The notes under the pieces were generated by a model. It had not been told where the DNA came from. It made no database searches and worked only from the letters and a program-made list of their open reading frames with translations. A program made the translations under genes and the position numbers. Positions 49,640 through 58,202 of a stretch of 64,000 nucleotides of DNA are shown one piece after another. Source of the stretch: Arthrobacter sp. 31Y (GTDB taxonomy: Bacteria; Actinomycetota; Actinomycetes; Actinomycetales; Micrococcaceae); contig NZ_JAFW01000001.1 in NCBI RefSeq assembly GCF_000526335.1, forward strand, positions 2,728,001 through 2,792,000. Direction: 5' to 3'. Each line of letters opens with the position of its first letter. Position 1 is the first letter of the stretch.

Positions 49640-50665
49640 TCATCCGAACAGGACGGCGGCTTCGTCGTACCGGCGCTGGGGGACCACCTTGAGTTTCCCG
49701 AGGGCCTCTTGGAAATCCACCTGCTCAATATCCGTTCCCTTGAGCCCCACCATGGTGCCCCAGCGGCCCTCGGCCACGGAGTGGACAGCGGCCATGCCAA
49801 GACGGGTTGCAAGAACCCGGTCGTAGGCAGTGGGCACACCACCGCGCTGCACATGGCCAAGGATCGTGGTCCGGGTCTCGATGCCGGTCCGGGCTTCCAA
49901 CTCTGGTGCCAGCTGGTCTGCGATGCCACCCATCCTGGGCCGGCCAAAGGTGTCAAGGCCACGCTCCGAGTGCGGAGAGTCCATGTGCTCCGGAACGAAG
50001 CCCTCGGCCACCACAACAAGCGGTGCCCGACCGCGCGCGTGAGCCTCCTTCACCCATTGGGCGATCTGTTCAACGCTGACCTTTTGCTCGGGAATGAGGA
50101 TCGCGTGGGCGCCGGCCGCCATTCCGGCGTGCAGGGCAATCCATCCGACGTGCCGGCCCATCACCTCGGCAATCATGCAGCGGTGATGGGATTCGCCGGT
50201 TGTCCTGAGGCGGTCGATGGCCTCGGTCGCGATGTGGACGGCAGTGTCGAAGCCGAAACTGTAGTCCGTAGCGTCGAGGTCGTTATCCACTGTCTTGGGC
50301 ACGCCCACAATCTTGAGCCCGGCATCAGTGAGGCGCTTGGCGGCCGCAAGGGTGCCTTCGCCGCCGATTGCGATGATCGCATCAATCCCCAGCCGATCCA
50401 GGTTGTCCTTGATGACGTCCGGGCCGCCACCATTCTCAAAAGGGTTGGTGCGCGAGGTGCCCAGGATAGTACCGCCCTGCTTGGCAATACCGCGCACCAT
50501 GGTTCGCGGTATATCCATGACGTCACCCTGGACAACCCCGCGCCAACCGTCTCGGAATCCGACGAACTCATGGCCTTTGATGGCAATGCCCTTCAGAACA
50601 GCGCCGCGGATGACGGCGTTCAATCCCGGGCAATCTCCGCCACTGGTAAGGATCCCAATTTTCAT
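49640..50665 (-). CDS. pfkA: 6-phosphofructokinase
   Basis: A 341-residue PfkA-family enzyme. GILTSGGDCPGLNAVIRG begins the nucleotide site. The diagnostic positions are GGEGT (Gly, as in ATP-dependent enzymes) and PKTVDNDLDAT (Lys, as in PPi-type and in actinobacterial group III ATP-PFKs). This combination predicts ATP use. MGRHVGWIALHAGMAAGAH and ILGHVQRGG are substrate-site stretches. The neighbours are GAPDH and hexulose-phosphate synthase, so it may serve the fructose-bisphosphate branch of sugar or C1 assimilation. Confidence 0.93.
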   Translation of the reverse strand: MKIGILTSGGDCPGLNAVIRGAVLKGIAIKGHEFVGFRDGWRGVVQGDVMDIPRTMVRGIAKQGGTILGTSRTNPFENGGGPDVIKDNLDRLGIDAIIAIGGEGTLAAAKRLTDAGLKIVGVPKTVDNDLDATDYSFGFDTAVHIATEAIDRLRTTGESHHRCMIAEVMGRHVGWIALHAGMAAGAHAILIPEQKVSVEQIAQWVKEAHARGRAPLVVVAEGFVPEHMDSPHSERGLDTFGRPRMGGIADQLAPELEARTGIETRTTILGHVQRGGVPTAYDRVLATRLGMAAVHSVAEGRWGTMVGLKGTDIEQVDFQEALGKLKVVPQRRYDEAAVLFG

Positions 50666-50700
50666 GCTTCAGCTCGCTTTGTTAGGCCTGGAAGTGAAGG

Positions 50701-52188
50701 TCAGGAACCCACGGCAGCTAGCACCGACATGGCTTCCTCAACCACATTTGCTGCCGGGAACGACGGACGGTTCACGCCTGCCATCTCCTCCATCACGCGG
50801 ACCACCTGGCAGCTGTAGCCGAACTCGTTGTCGTACCAGACGTACAGCACCAGGTTCTTGCCGTTGGAAATGGTGGCGAGGCCGTCAACAATTCCGGTGT
50901 GCCGGGAGCCCACGAAATCGGTGGAAACCACCTCCGGCGAATCCATGTAATCGATCTGTTGCCGCAGGACGGAGTGCAGCGCCATCTCCCGCAGGTAAGT
51001 ATTGACCTCATCCTTGGTGGTGTCGTTTTCCAAGTTCAGGTTCAGGATGGCCATCGAGACGTTCGGAGTGGGCACACGGATGGAGCTGCCGGTGAGCTTT
51101 CCCTCCAACTCTGGCAGTGCTTTGGCCACAGCCTTGGCGGCACCCGTCTCAGTGATCACCATGTTGAGTGCAGCAGACCTGCCCCGGCGGTCACCCTTAT
51201 GGAAGTTGTCGATCAAGTTTTGGTCGTTCGTGAACGAGTGCACCGTTTCCACGTGGCCGTGAATGATGCCGTACTTGTCGTTGATGGCTTGCAGGACAGG
51301 TGAGATGGCGTTCGTCGTGCAGGAAGCCGCGGTCACAATCTTGTCGGCGTCGTTGATGCTGCCGTGGTTGATGCCATGCACGATGTTCTTCAAGTCGCCC
51401 TTGCCCGGCGCAGTCAGCAAAACACGGTCAGCACCCTTGCTCAAGAGATGTTGAGACAGGCCTTCGGCGTCCCGCCACCGGCCTGTGTTGTCAACAATCA
51501 GGGCGTCCTTGATTCCGAACGCGGTGTAGTCGATCGTGGCCGGGTTGTCCGAATAGATCACCTGGATCCGTACACCGTTGGCAGTGATCGTGTTGGCCGC
51601 AGCGTCCACCTTGATGGACCCTTCAAAGGACCCATGGACTGAGTCGCGCCGCAGCAGGCTGGCGCGTTTGGTGAGATCGTGGTCCGCACCCTTGCGGACC
51701 ACGATTGCGCGAAGCCGCAACCCGTGGCCGCCACCTGCTTGTTCCACGAGAATACGGGTCAGCAGGCGGCCGATCCGGCCAAAGCCATAAAGCACGACGT
51801 CGGTGCTCCCGCCGTAACCGTTCACGCTCTTGCCCACCACTCCGGCTAGCTCAGAACGAAGGAATTCCTCAAGGCCGGCTCCGTTGCCCTCTTCCTTGAA
51901 TTTCTGGTTCAGCCGGGCGATGTCTATCGTGGCTGAACCGAGCTGGAGCTTTGTCAACGTGTCCAGGAGCGGCGCCGTCTCGTCCAGGAGTAACTCTTCC
52001 TTGCTGATCCGGCGGGCGAAGCGGTGGGCCTTGAGGATGCTCATGGTGGACTTGTTGACCAGGCTGCGTCCGTGGATGGTGGTCACCACGTTGTTTTCGC
52101 GGTAGAGCCGGCCGATCACCGGAATCATGGCTTCGGCCAGGGCCTCCCGGCCCATCCACTCAGCAAGATACGGATCTGAGGTTTGCAT
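50701..52188 (-). CDS. gap: Glyceraldehyde-3-phosphate dehydrogenase, long form
   Basis: A 495-residue GAPDH with a helical N-terminal extension of about 125 residues absent from the usual 335-residue enzyme. NAD(P)-binding is VVLYGFGRIGRLLTRILVE (about 131-149). The catalytic Cys290 is in TAASCTTNAISPVLQ, and the C-terminal WYDNEFGYSCQVV contacts the cofactor. Long-form GAPDHs of actinobacteria are distinct from the glycolytic gap gene and may serve gluconeogenesis. It is 35 bases upstream of pfkA on the same strand. Confidence 0.92.
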   Translation of the reverse strand: MQTSDPYLAEWMGREALAEAMIPVIGRLYRENNVVTTIHGRSLVNKSTMSILKAHRFARRISKEELLLDETAPLLDTLTKLQLGSATIDIARLNQKFKEEGNGAGLEEFLRSELAGVVGKSVNGYGGSTDVVLYGFGRIGRLLTRILVEQAGGGHGLRLRAIVVRKGADHDLTKRASLLRRDSVHGSFEGSIKVDAAANTITANGVRIQVIYSDNPATIDYTAFGIKDALIVDNTGRWRDAEGLSQHLLSKGADRVLLTAPGKGDLKNIVHGINHGSINDADKIVTAASCTTNAISPVLQAINDKYGIIHGHVETVHSFTNDQNLIDNFHKGDRRGRSAALNMVITETGAAKAVAKALPELEGKLTGSSIRVPTPNVSMAILNLNLENDTTKDEVNTYLREMALHSVLRQQIDYMDSPEVVSTDFVGSRHTGIVDGLATISNGKNLVLYVWYDNEFGYSCQVVRVMEEMAGVNRPSFPAANVVEEAMSVLAAVGS

Positions 52189-52478
52189 GGAGCTACCTTT
52201 CCAGTGGAGGGGCGGGTCAGTTCAGCGGCCTTCCGGGACGATCCAGAAGCTACCCATCCATCGTCGTTCCGGGGCCAAGGATGCGAAACGCTAATTCAGG
52301 ATGGTTATCACCACCCTTTCGGGTGGGCAGGATGACATCCAGGGAACTGGCCTTCACGTCCGCACGCTTCCCAGTCCGAAAGGGTAGTTCCAACCATCCA
52401 AAAACAGCGTTACCCCTGCCCCTCCGCTTAGGGACGATTGATGAGGAACCTCACTTCTTACTGAAAGGCCACACCATC
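52189..52478. other. Divergent region and leader of hexulose-phosphate synthase
   Basis: About 290 bases between gap (minus) and hps (plus), with no gene supported. It holds the promoters of both. One short hairpin, CCACCC-tttc-GGGTGG, is visible near 52310-52330. The reading frame continues upstream of the hps start without a credible start, so the leader is probably untranslated. Confidence 0.5.
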
Positions 52479-53102
52479 ATGAAACTCCAGGTTGCTATTG
52501 ACTTGCTTACTACCGAGGCTGCTCTTGAGCTGGCTGGTCAGGTTGCTGAGTACGTTGACATCATTGAGCTCGGTACCCCGCTGATTAAGGCTGAGGGTCT
52601 TTCGGTGATTACCGCGGTGAAGAATGCTCATCCGGACAAGATTGTTTTTGCTGATTTGAAGACCATGGATGCTGGTGAGCTTGAGGCTGATATTGCGTTC
52701 AAGGCCGGTGCTGATTTGGTGACTGTGCTTGGTGCTGCTGATGATTCCACCATTGCTGGTGCGGTGAAGGCTGCGAAGGCTCATAACAAGGGTGTTGTGG
52801 TTGATCTGATTGGTATCGCGGATAAGGTTTCCCGGGCTAAGGAAGTCCGTGCCCTGGGTGCGAAGTTCGTGGAGATGCACGCTGGTTTGGATGAGCAGGC
52901 CAAGCCGGGCTTTGATCTTAATGGTTTGCTTCGTGCCGGTGCTGAGGCCCGTGTTCCGTTCTCTGTTGCTGGTGGCGTGAAGCTGGCCACGATCGGTGAT
53001 GTTCAGAACGCTGGTGCTGATGTGGCTGTTGCTGGTGGCGCTATTTATGGTGCTGAGGATCCGGCGCTGGCCGCGAAGGCCCTCCGCAACGCCATCGTCT
53101 AG
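52479..53102 (+). CDS. hps: 3-hexulose-6-phosphate synthase
   Basis: A 207-residue enzyme of the OMP-decarboxylase-like TIM barrel that adds formaldehyde to ribulose-5-phosphate (first step of the RuMP cycle). Hallmarks: LQVAIDLLTTEAALELAG, VDIIELGTPLIKAEG, FADLKTMDAGELEA with the catalytic Asp/Lys/Asp set, and FSVAGGVKLATIGDVQNAGADVAVAGGAIYG. The start at 52479 has GAAAGG upstream. Codon use is striking: many GCT, GGT and GTT codons, unlike the C/G-ending neighbours. The isomerase partner (Phi) is not in the window. Formaldehyde is probably supplied by the amine genes downstream. Confidence 0.94.
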   Translation: MKLQVAIDLLTTEAALELAGQVAEYVDIIELGTPLIKAEGLSVITAVKNAHPDKIVFADLKTMDAGELEADIAFKAGADLVTVLGAADDSTIAGAVKAAKAHNKGVVVDLIGIADKVSRAKEVRALGAKFVEMHAGLDEQAKPGFDLNGLLRAGAEARVPFSVAGGVKLATIGDVQNAGADVAVAGGAIYGAEDPALAAKALRNAIV

Positions 53103-53118
53103 TTCTTTTCCACAGACC

Positions 53119-53198
53119 GTGGCGTCCCGCCATCTACAGGGGTTGCGGGACGTCACAACTACGGCTGCGGGCCCTGGAATCTCAGGGACCGCAGCCGT
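53119..53198 (+). terminator. Two consecutive hairpin terminators after hps
   Basis: First hairpin GTGGCGTCCCGC/GCGGGACGTCAC (53119-53130, 53145-53156, one mismatch). Second hairpin ACGGCTGCGG...CCGCAGCCGT (53161-53198) with an inner CCCTG/CAGGG stem, followed by a T-rich tract (TCATTTTTGTC). Confidence 0.85.
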
Positions 53199-53256
53199 TC
53201 ATTTTTGTCGGGGCAGACCCGTCGCTCTTTACACGAACTTTGCGGGAGGAAGCATC

Positions 53257-53292
53257 ATGAGCACAACGAAGAGGGGTGCCGTCCATGTCTAG
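53257..53292 (+). CDS. Putative 11-residue leader ORF overlapping the HAD gene start
   Basis: MSTTKRGAVHV begins with the best ribosome site in the area, GGGAGG 6 bases upstream. Its stop codon overlaps the ATG region of the HAD phosphatase gene (start 53285), so ribosomes terminating here could re-initiate there. It may be a translational-coupling leader; the peptide itself is unlikely to be functional. Confidence 0.4.
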   Translation: MSTTKRGAVHV

Positions 53293-54292
53293 GCGGCTGA
53301 TTGACGGATACGACGGCGTCCTCGCGGACCTCGATGGTGTGGTTTACACAGGACCACGGGCCATCGATGGGGCAACAGAAGCGCTGGAGAGGCTTGGCGA
53401 GGAAGGCAAGCGCTTGGCGTACGTGACCAACAATGCGTCCCGTTCATCGGAGCAAGTTGCTGCCCATCTTCGTGCGTTGGGCGCTCCAGCCACAGCGGAA
53501 CAGGTGTTCGGTTCAGCGCTGGCTGGTGCAGAACTCCTGGCCGGGCAGGTTGCTGAAGGCTCAGCAGTGCTGGTGGTCGGGAGCGATTCCCTCGCGGATG
53601 CTGTGAGGGCGCAAGGGCTCGTGGTGGTCCACTCGGCCGACGACCAACCGGACGCCGTCATCCAAGGGTTCTCGCCGGAACTGGGGTGGAAAGATCTAGC
53701 CGAAGCCGCCTACGCCGTGGCCGCGGGCGCAGTATGGGTAGCCACGAACACGGACATGTCACTTCCCCAAGAGCGCGGTTTCGCGCCCGGGAACGGAACT
53801 TTCGTGGCCGCAGTGGCCGCAGCCACCTCGAAGACGCCATCAGTTGCAGGAAAACCCGGGCCCGCCCTTTTTGAAACCGCGGCCCGCCATTCAGGTCTGG
53901 TCCGTCCGCTTGTGGTGGGTGACCGGCTGGACACGGACATTCTCGGCGGAAACCGGGCAAAAATGGACACAGCGCTCGTCCTGACAGGCGTGGACACGGT
54001 GCACTCTGCCCTGGCATCGCACGTTGACCAGAGGCCGGACTTTCTCATTGGTTCCCTCGCGGAGCTGTACGAGGAGTACCCCACCATAAAACCCGACGGC
54101 GTCTCATACTCCTGCGGTGAGGCCGTTGCCACCGCCACCGTCACCACAGTGACGGTCAGCGGTCGCGAGGACCACCTCGATAGCTGGCGGGCCGCGTGTG
54201 CCGCCTGGTGGGCAATGCATCCCGAGGTCACACCTTCTGCCGCCCCCGAGGTCAGCTTCACAGTGGCTCTATCCTTCACTGTGGCTGGCTAG
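53285..54292 (+). CDS. HAD-IIA family phosphatase
   Basis: A 335-residue sugar-phosphatase-like HAD protein of the NagD/PGP type: GYDGVLADLDGVVYTGPRAIDGA (nucleophile Asp), LAYVTNNASRSSEQVAAHL, the IIA cap, AGKPGPALFETAARHSG and VVGDRLDTDILGGNRAKMDTALVLTGV. Beyond about residue 265 there is an extra segment rich in Thr/Val/Ala not needed for the fold. The ATG at 53285 has GAGGGG 8 bases upstream. The substrate could be a sugar phosphate from the neighbouring RuMP/glycolytic steps, but this is not shown. Confidence 0.9.
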   Translation: MSRRLIDGYDGVLADLDGVVYTGPRAIDGATEALERLGEEGKRLAYVTNNASRSSEQVAAHLRALGAPATAEQVFGSALAGAELLAGQVAEGSAVLVVGSDSLADAVRAQGLVVVHSADDQPDAVIQGFSPELGWKDLAEAAYAVAAGAVWVATNTDMSLPQERGFAPGNGTFVAAVAAATSKTPSVAGKPGPALFETAARHSGLVRPLVVGDRLDTDILGGNRAKMDTALVLTGVDTVHSALASHVDQRPDFLIGSLAELYEEYPTIKPDGVSYSCGEAVATATVTTVTVSGREDHLDSWRAACAAWWAMHPEVTPSAAPEVSFTVALSFTVAG

Positions 54293-54330
54293 ACTTCCCG
54301 CACTGGGCTGTGGCTAACTCCCTGCCTTGG

Positions 54331-55008
54331 CTAGACGGCGAGGGTGGCGAACATGAGGGCCATGACGGCGGCGCCTCCGGCTTCGAGCACATGATCAAGG
54401 CGGGCGCTGTGCCCTGTGGCCTGAATGTGCCCTGTGGTCTGATGGGCGGGCCGCCGGTGGCGACGCAGGAGCAGGATCAGGAAGATGACTGCGGCGGTTC
54501 CGAAGATCACGGTGAGGGCGATGGCCAGGGCAGCGGTGTGCAGGGAAGCTGTTGCAGGGCCGAGTGCTGACGTGCTGGCGTGGTGTCCGTGGCTGCTCAT
54601 TCCAGACCCTGTGGTGGCGGAGCCGGTTGGTGCTGGCGGGGCTATGGCGGGGATGGCCATCATAGCGATCATGAGGGCTGCCGCGGCCATGGTGAGACTG
54701 TGATAGAGGCATTTAAGACGGTCCCGGGTACCAGCACAGAAGGATCTGAACTGGGGGCGGGCCACGGCTTGGATGATGAACCAGAGGGCGGCGGCCGCGA
54801 GGACGGCGATCTGAGCCAGAGTGGTGGAGGCGGCGGCGTCCCAGAGCATGGCCGCCATCAGGGTGTGCATCAGGGCGTGGAGACTGTTGTTAATGCGCTC
54901 CGTGGTGCGCCGGGACCGGATGGCCTGCAGTGCGTAATGGATTCCGCCGACCACAAGAACCAGGGTCAGGGTCCAGGTTAGTGCTGGGGTATTGAACACG
55001 CGGATCAC
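54331..55008 (-). CDS. DUF5134-like membrane protein
   Basis: A 225-residue membrane protein with about six helices. It has conserved-looking His residues in helix pairs (LVVGGIHYALQAIRSR, INNSLHALMHTLMAAMLW, CLYHSLTMAAAALMIAMM) and a His-rich loop SSHGHHAS. This layout fits the DUF5134 family, thought to be linked to metal or heme handling in actinobacteria. It lies downstream of a copper enzyme gene, separated by terminators. Function unknown. Confidence 0.75.
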   Translation of the reverse strand: MIRVFNTPALTWTLTLVLVVGGIHYALQAIRSRRTTERINNSLHALMHTLMAAMLWDAAASTTLAQIAVLAAAALWFIIQAVARPQFRSFCAGTRDRLKCLYHSLTMAAAALMIAMMAIPAIAPPAPTGSATTGSGMSSHGHHASTSALGPATASLHTAALAIALTVIFGTAAVIFLILLLRRHRRPAHQTTGHIQATGHSARLDHVLEAGGAAVMALMFATLAV

Positions 55009-55069
55009 GCTCTCACTGGTGGGTTAGCCGGCGCACGCATGCCCGGGCGGGGGTTTCTGGGCAGATGGA

Positions 55070-55154
55070 TTCGGTCCCCGGTACGGCTTTGAGCAGCACC
55101 GGGGACCGAAGTCTGGTCAGGTTCCCGGTGCCGCTGGAGGCCGCACCGGGAACC
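55070..55154. terminator. Tandem terminators downstream of the amine oxidase
   Basis: Two perfect hairpins: 13-base arms TTCGGTCCCCGGT/ACCGGGGACCGAA (55070-55110) and 12-base arms GGTTCCCGGTGC/GCACCGGGAACC (55120-55154). They end the long minus-strand amine operon. Confidence 0.85.
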
Positions 55155-55205
55155 GGTTGCCGGGCTGCTCTTAGTCAGCCCGCTCTCTCATGAAGTGGTT
55201 CCTGC

Positions 55206-57152
55206 TTATTGGTTGTTGGTGTGGCAGCAGGTGTCGTTGTTGGTGGTGTTGGTTGTGGTTCCGGTGGGGAGGTTGAGGGTGGGGTTTTGGTTGAAGAAGC
55301 CGTGGGGTTCGAGCATGAAGCCGATGTTTTGGCGTGGCATGACGGGCCAGTCTTCGAGTCGGACGACGTGGTGCATGCCGAAGGTGTACCAGATGACGAG
55401 GTCGGTATCTACGATGTTCCGGTTTTGTTCGGTCCAGATGTGGAGTCCGTCGTCGGCTCCGGTGGCTTGGTTGGGGTATTCGCCGGCGGCGAAGCGTTCG
55501 GTGCGGTTGTAGGCGGTGACCCAGAGGTTGTTCCGGGCGAATTGGGCTCGTTTGGAGACGTAGGATTCGTCTCCTGCGGCGAGTTGGATGCCGTTGGTGG
55601 GGATCAGCCGGTACGCGACGGGTTCGTTCACGAGGTTTGTTTTGTCGTGGTTGGCGATTTTCCAGAAGCGGTGTTTGGCGGAGTCGGTTTTGCGGATGGC
55701 TTGTTGTTCGGTTTCCAGGAGCCGGTCCACGGCTTTGAACGCGGTGTGGGTGGGGTTGTGCTCGGGGTATTCCATGTCCACTTCGTAGACGGCGTTGTTG
55801 GGTCCGTCCAGTTCGAAGTCCATGCGGACGTTGAACATGTGTTGGTGGATGGGGGCGTAGAGGCCATCGTTGTTCAGGTTCTGGCCGTAGGGGTTGTTTT
55901 CCCCGGGGTTCTGGCCGGCGGTGGAGAGGATGCCGGTGGCTTTGACGAGGAACTCGATGGAGCCGTCCAGGAACAGGTGCCAGTAGAACGCGTATTCGTA
56001 GTTCGCGACCGTGGCGATGAAGGAGATGACCAGTTTCCGGGACCGGCGGGTTTCAGCGGTGCCTTCGCGGAAGTCGAAGTGCTTCCACAGGATCGAGTCG
56101 TCTTCTTCGTGCATGCAGATCGCGTTCTCGATGGTCCAGGGGTTGCCGTGGGAGTCCACGCTGTTACCGTCGAAGTACTTGATCTCGCCCAGGCAGTCAC
56201 AGCCCAGGGTCAGGGAGTTGGCCATGTTACCGATGTTGTACTCACCGGAATCGAACGCGTTTTTCTTCGCCTGGACCGGTGCGGTGTCACCGTACGGGAC
56301 CACCATTTCCGAGAGGGAGGCCCGGTTGATGACCGGCCGGTCCACGCCCTGGTCACGGAACTTGAGCTGGTGCAGGACCAGGCCTTCACGCGGAGTGAAC
56401 CCTACCCGGAAGGACCAGTCAGCCCACCGGACGTGATTACCGGTGACCGTGAACGAAGCACCTTCGGGCTGGGTGATGTTGATCGGTTTCAAGTCCGTAC
56501 GGGCCTCCCCGACGTACTTGGGCAGGTAATTACCCCGGGCCGAGGGCACCGGGATCGCCTGGTCATCTTCAAGCCGGACAACCTTACCGGCCGAGAGGTC
56601 ATAGAACACGATGAAGTTCTCGATCGGGTGCGCGTACGGGCTATCGTCCGCTTCGTCACGAACGAACACCAACGCACGCATCAACCGCCGGCCCTCGGCG
56701 TCCTCACCGAAATACCCCACCGACCACGGCTCGAAACACACCAGGTCCAGGTCCGTCAGGCCACGCTTGGCCAACGCCGCGATCACCTCGGGATCTTTCC
56801 GGCACGCTTCCTCGCACTCAGCGAACTCATCGGGCATGAACGGCGGCTGCACACCAGCAGCTAACTGCACCCACCGCTCCACCGTGCCCGCGTCAAGATC
56901 AACCACAGCCTCGAACGAACGCCCCACAGCACGATCAACCAGCACCGCGTCAGCCTCACGAGCCACCTGCACACCATTGCGCAGATCCTCCTTAGCCGGC
57001 TCACGCAACTCAACACTGATAAAACGGAACGACTCCGCCGCCGCAGGACCCTCCTTCAAAACAGCAACAACACGGGAAATCTCCTCCCGCGACAACGGAT
57101 CCAACGGATGCGAAACACCCACAAGAGCCTCAGTTTCAATATCCAAAGTCAC
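55206..57152 (-). CDS. Copper amine oxidase (TPQ-dependent primary-amine oxidase)
   Basis: A 648-residue quinoprotein that oxidises a primary amine to aldehyde, ammonia and hydrogen peroxide. The TPQ precursor is Tyr385 in VANYEYAFYW, the catalytic base Asp301 in NAFDSGEYNIGNM, and two copper ligands are His436 and His438 in PIHQHMFNVRMD; the C-terminal WPVMP is conserved. There is no signal peptide. The start is GTG with AAGGAG 6 bases upstream. Arthrobacter enzymes of this family act on methylamine, phenylethylamine or histamine; methylamine is favoured here because dmm-like and hps genes are adjacent. The tail is Thr/Asn-rich with CC. Confidence 0.95.
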   Translation of the reverse strand: MTLDIETEALVGVSHPLDPLSREEISRVVAVLKEGPAAAESFRFISVELREPAKEDLRNGVQVAREADAVLVDRAVGRSFEAVVDLDAGTVERWVQLAAGVQPPFMPDEFAECEEACRKDPEVIAALAKRGLTDLDLVCFEPWSVGYFGEDAEGRRLMRALVFVRDEADDSPYAHPIENFIVFYDLSAGKVVRLEDDQAIPVPSARGNYLPKYVGEARTDLKPINITQPEGASFTVTGNHVRWADWSFRVGFTPREGLVLHQLKFRDQGVDRPVINRASLSEMVVPYGDTAPVQAKKNAFDSGEYNIGNMANSLTLGCDCLGEIKYFDGNSVDSHGNPWTIENAICMHEEDDSILWKHFDFREGTAETRRSRKLVISFIATVANYEYAFYWHLFLDGSIEFLVKATGILSTAGQNPGENNPYGQNLNNDGLYAPIHQHMFNVRMDFELDGPNNAVYEVDMEYPEHNPTHTAFKAVDRLLETEQQAIRKTDSAKHRFWKIANHDKTNLVNEPVAYRLIPTNGIQLAAGDESYVSKRAQFARNNLWVTAYNRTERFAAGEYPNQATGADDGLHIWTEQNRNIVDTDLVIWYTFGMHHVVRLEDWPVMPRQNIGFMLEPHGFFNQNPTLNLPTGTTTNTTNNDTCCHTNNQ

Positions 57153-57203
57153 GATGAACTCCTTTGATTCGATGTGTTTGATATGTCGATTGATCGATGG
57201 TTA

Positions 57204-58202
57204 TTAGCCGGCAAGCAGCCACTCGGAGGCTGCCTTCCGGTAGCGGATGATGCCTTTGTATTCCGCCATGTCTTCCGGAAGTTCGGCCAGGACTTTGCCG
57301 AACCTTTCGCGCCAGGCAGGTACCTGTGCGATGTCCCTCAGAGGCAGGAGGTAGCTGCGGATCAGGAACAGAAGGGTTCCCGTGTGGGGGAGGCGGATCA
57401 GGTGCTGGACTTCGACACGCAGATGAAGCTTGTCCGGCATGTCCGGATCAGTGGCAATGGTGGCGCGGTCAGGCCCCCACTCGGGGTACGTCTCCGTGGA
57501 GGTATCCAGCCGTCTGCCGATGGTCATGGTCCAGTTGGTGCGCCGGAACTGTTCACCGGGCTGCAGGCGGAGGAGGAACTGTTCGGCGCGGCTGATGATG
57601 CGTTCTTCCTTGACCCGCGGAACAGGGTGGTGGATTTCCTGGAAGCTCATGCCGACGTCGAATCCGAAGGACCAGTCTGCGGCGAAGCTGACCAGGCCGG
57701 CGTCGAGCCACATGGTGTCATCCCTGACGTCCAGGAGGACGATGTCGTCTTGGATCTGCGTGCCCAGAAAGCGCAGGGGTCCCATGGGGAGCGAGTCGTC
57801 GTCGCCAACTGTGAACGTGATGTCCAGGTTCTGGAGCTTGTTTTGCCACCGGCAGCTGTTTCCTTCGCGGTGGAATGACATGATGTCCGGGTTTTCTTCC
57901 GCCATGGTGGGCAGCAAGGTTGCCACGGTGTCCCACACTGCAGGACGCATGTGCGGCAGGACCTGCATGCGTGTCGGGTCGCGCCTCAGAATCCGATCGC
58001 GGTCGGCGATTTCGTCGAGGTAGAACTCGTCAATGTCTATCACCCCGGCACCCCAGGAACCCACCGCAGTGGCCGCGGCGTTATTGGCCGGCTGGACGTT
58101 GGCGCTGTAGCGGTAGGTATCGCCGCTGAAGGGGAAAGGGAACCGCCTGATGCGGTCCGGGAGGGAGGTAATATCCGCGTCGTTGTCTATGGTGGTGCTC
58201 AA
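57204..58202 (-). CDS. dmmA: Heme-dependent oxidative N-demethylase, dimethylamine monooxygenase subunit A-like (DUF3445)
   Basis: A 332-residue DUF3445/HODM protein, the heme subunit of dimethylamine-monooxygenase-type enzymes that release formaldehyde from a secondary amine. Typical stretches: FPFPFSGDTYRYSANVQPAN, MSFHREGNSCRWQNKLQNLDI, FGFDVGMSFQEIHHPVPRV and RTNWTMTIGRRLDTSTETYPEW. The start is TTG at 58202, overlapping the dmmB-like stop by 4 bases (TTGA), with GGAG 8 bases upstream. Substrate preference for dimethylamine is inferred from family and neighbours. Confidence 0.86.
   Translation of the reverse strand: MSTTIDNDADITSLPDRIRRFPFPFSGDTYRYSANVQPANNAAATAVGSWGAGVIDIDEFYLDEIADRDRILRRDPTRMQVLPHMRPAVWDTVATLLPTMAEENPDIMSFHREGNSCRWQNKLQNLDITFTVGDDDSLPMGPLRFLGTQIQDDIVLLDVRDDTMWLDAGLVSFAADWSFGFDVGMSFQEIHHPVPRVKEERIISRAEQFLLRLQPGEQFRRTNWTMTIGRRLDTSTETYPEWGPDRATIATDPDMPDKLHLRVEVQHLIRLPHTGTLLFLIRSYLLPLRDIAQVPAWRERFGKVLAELPEDMAEYKGIIRYRKAASEWLLAG

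Noticed and set aside
49640..50665. PPi-dependent phosphofructokinase
   Set aside because: Lys in PKTVDND fits, but Gly in GGEGT, rather than Asp, indicates ATP use.
52281..52478. N-terminal extension of hexulose-phosphate synthase
   Set aside because: The upstream frame has no family similarity; the enzyme family starts at MKLQVAIDLL, with a ribosome site before 52479.
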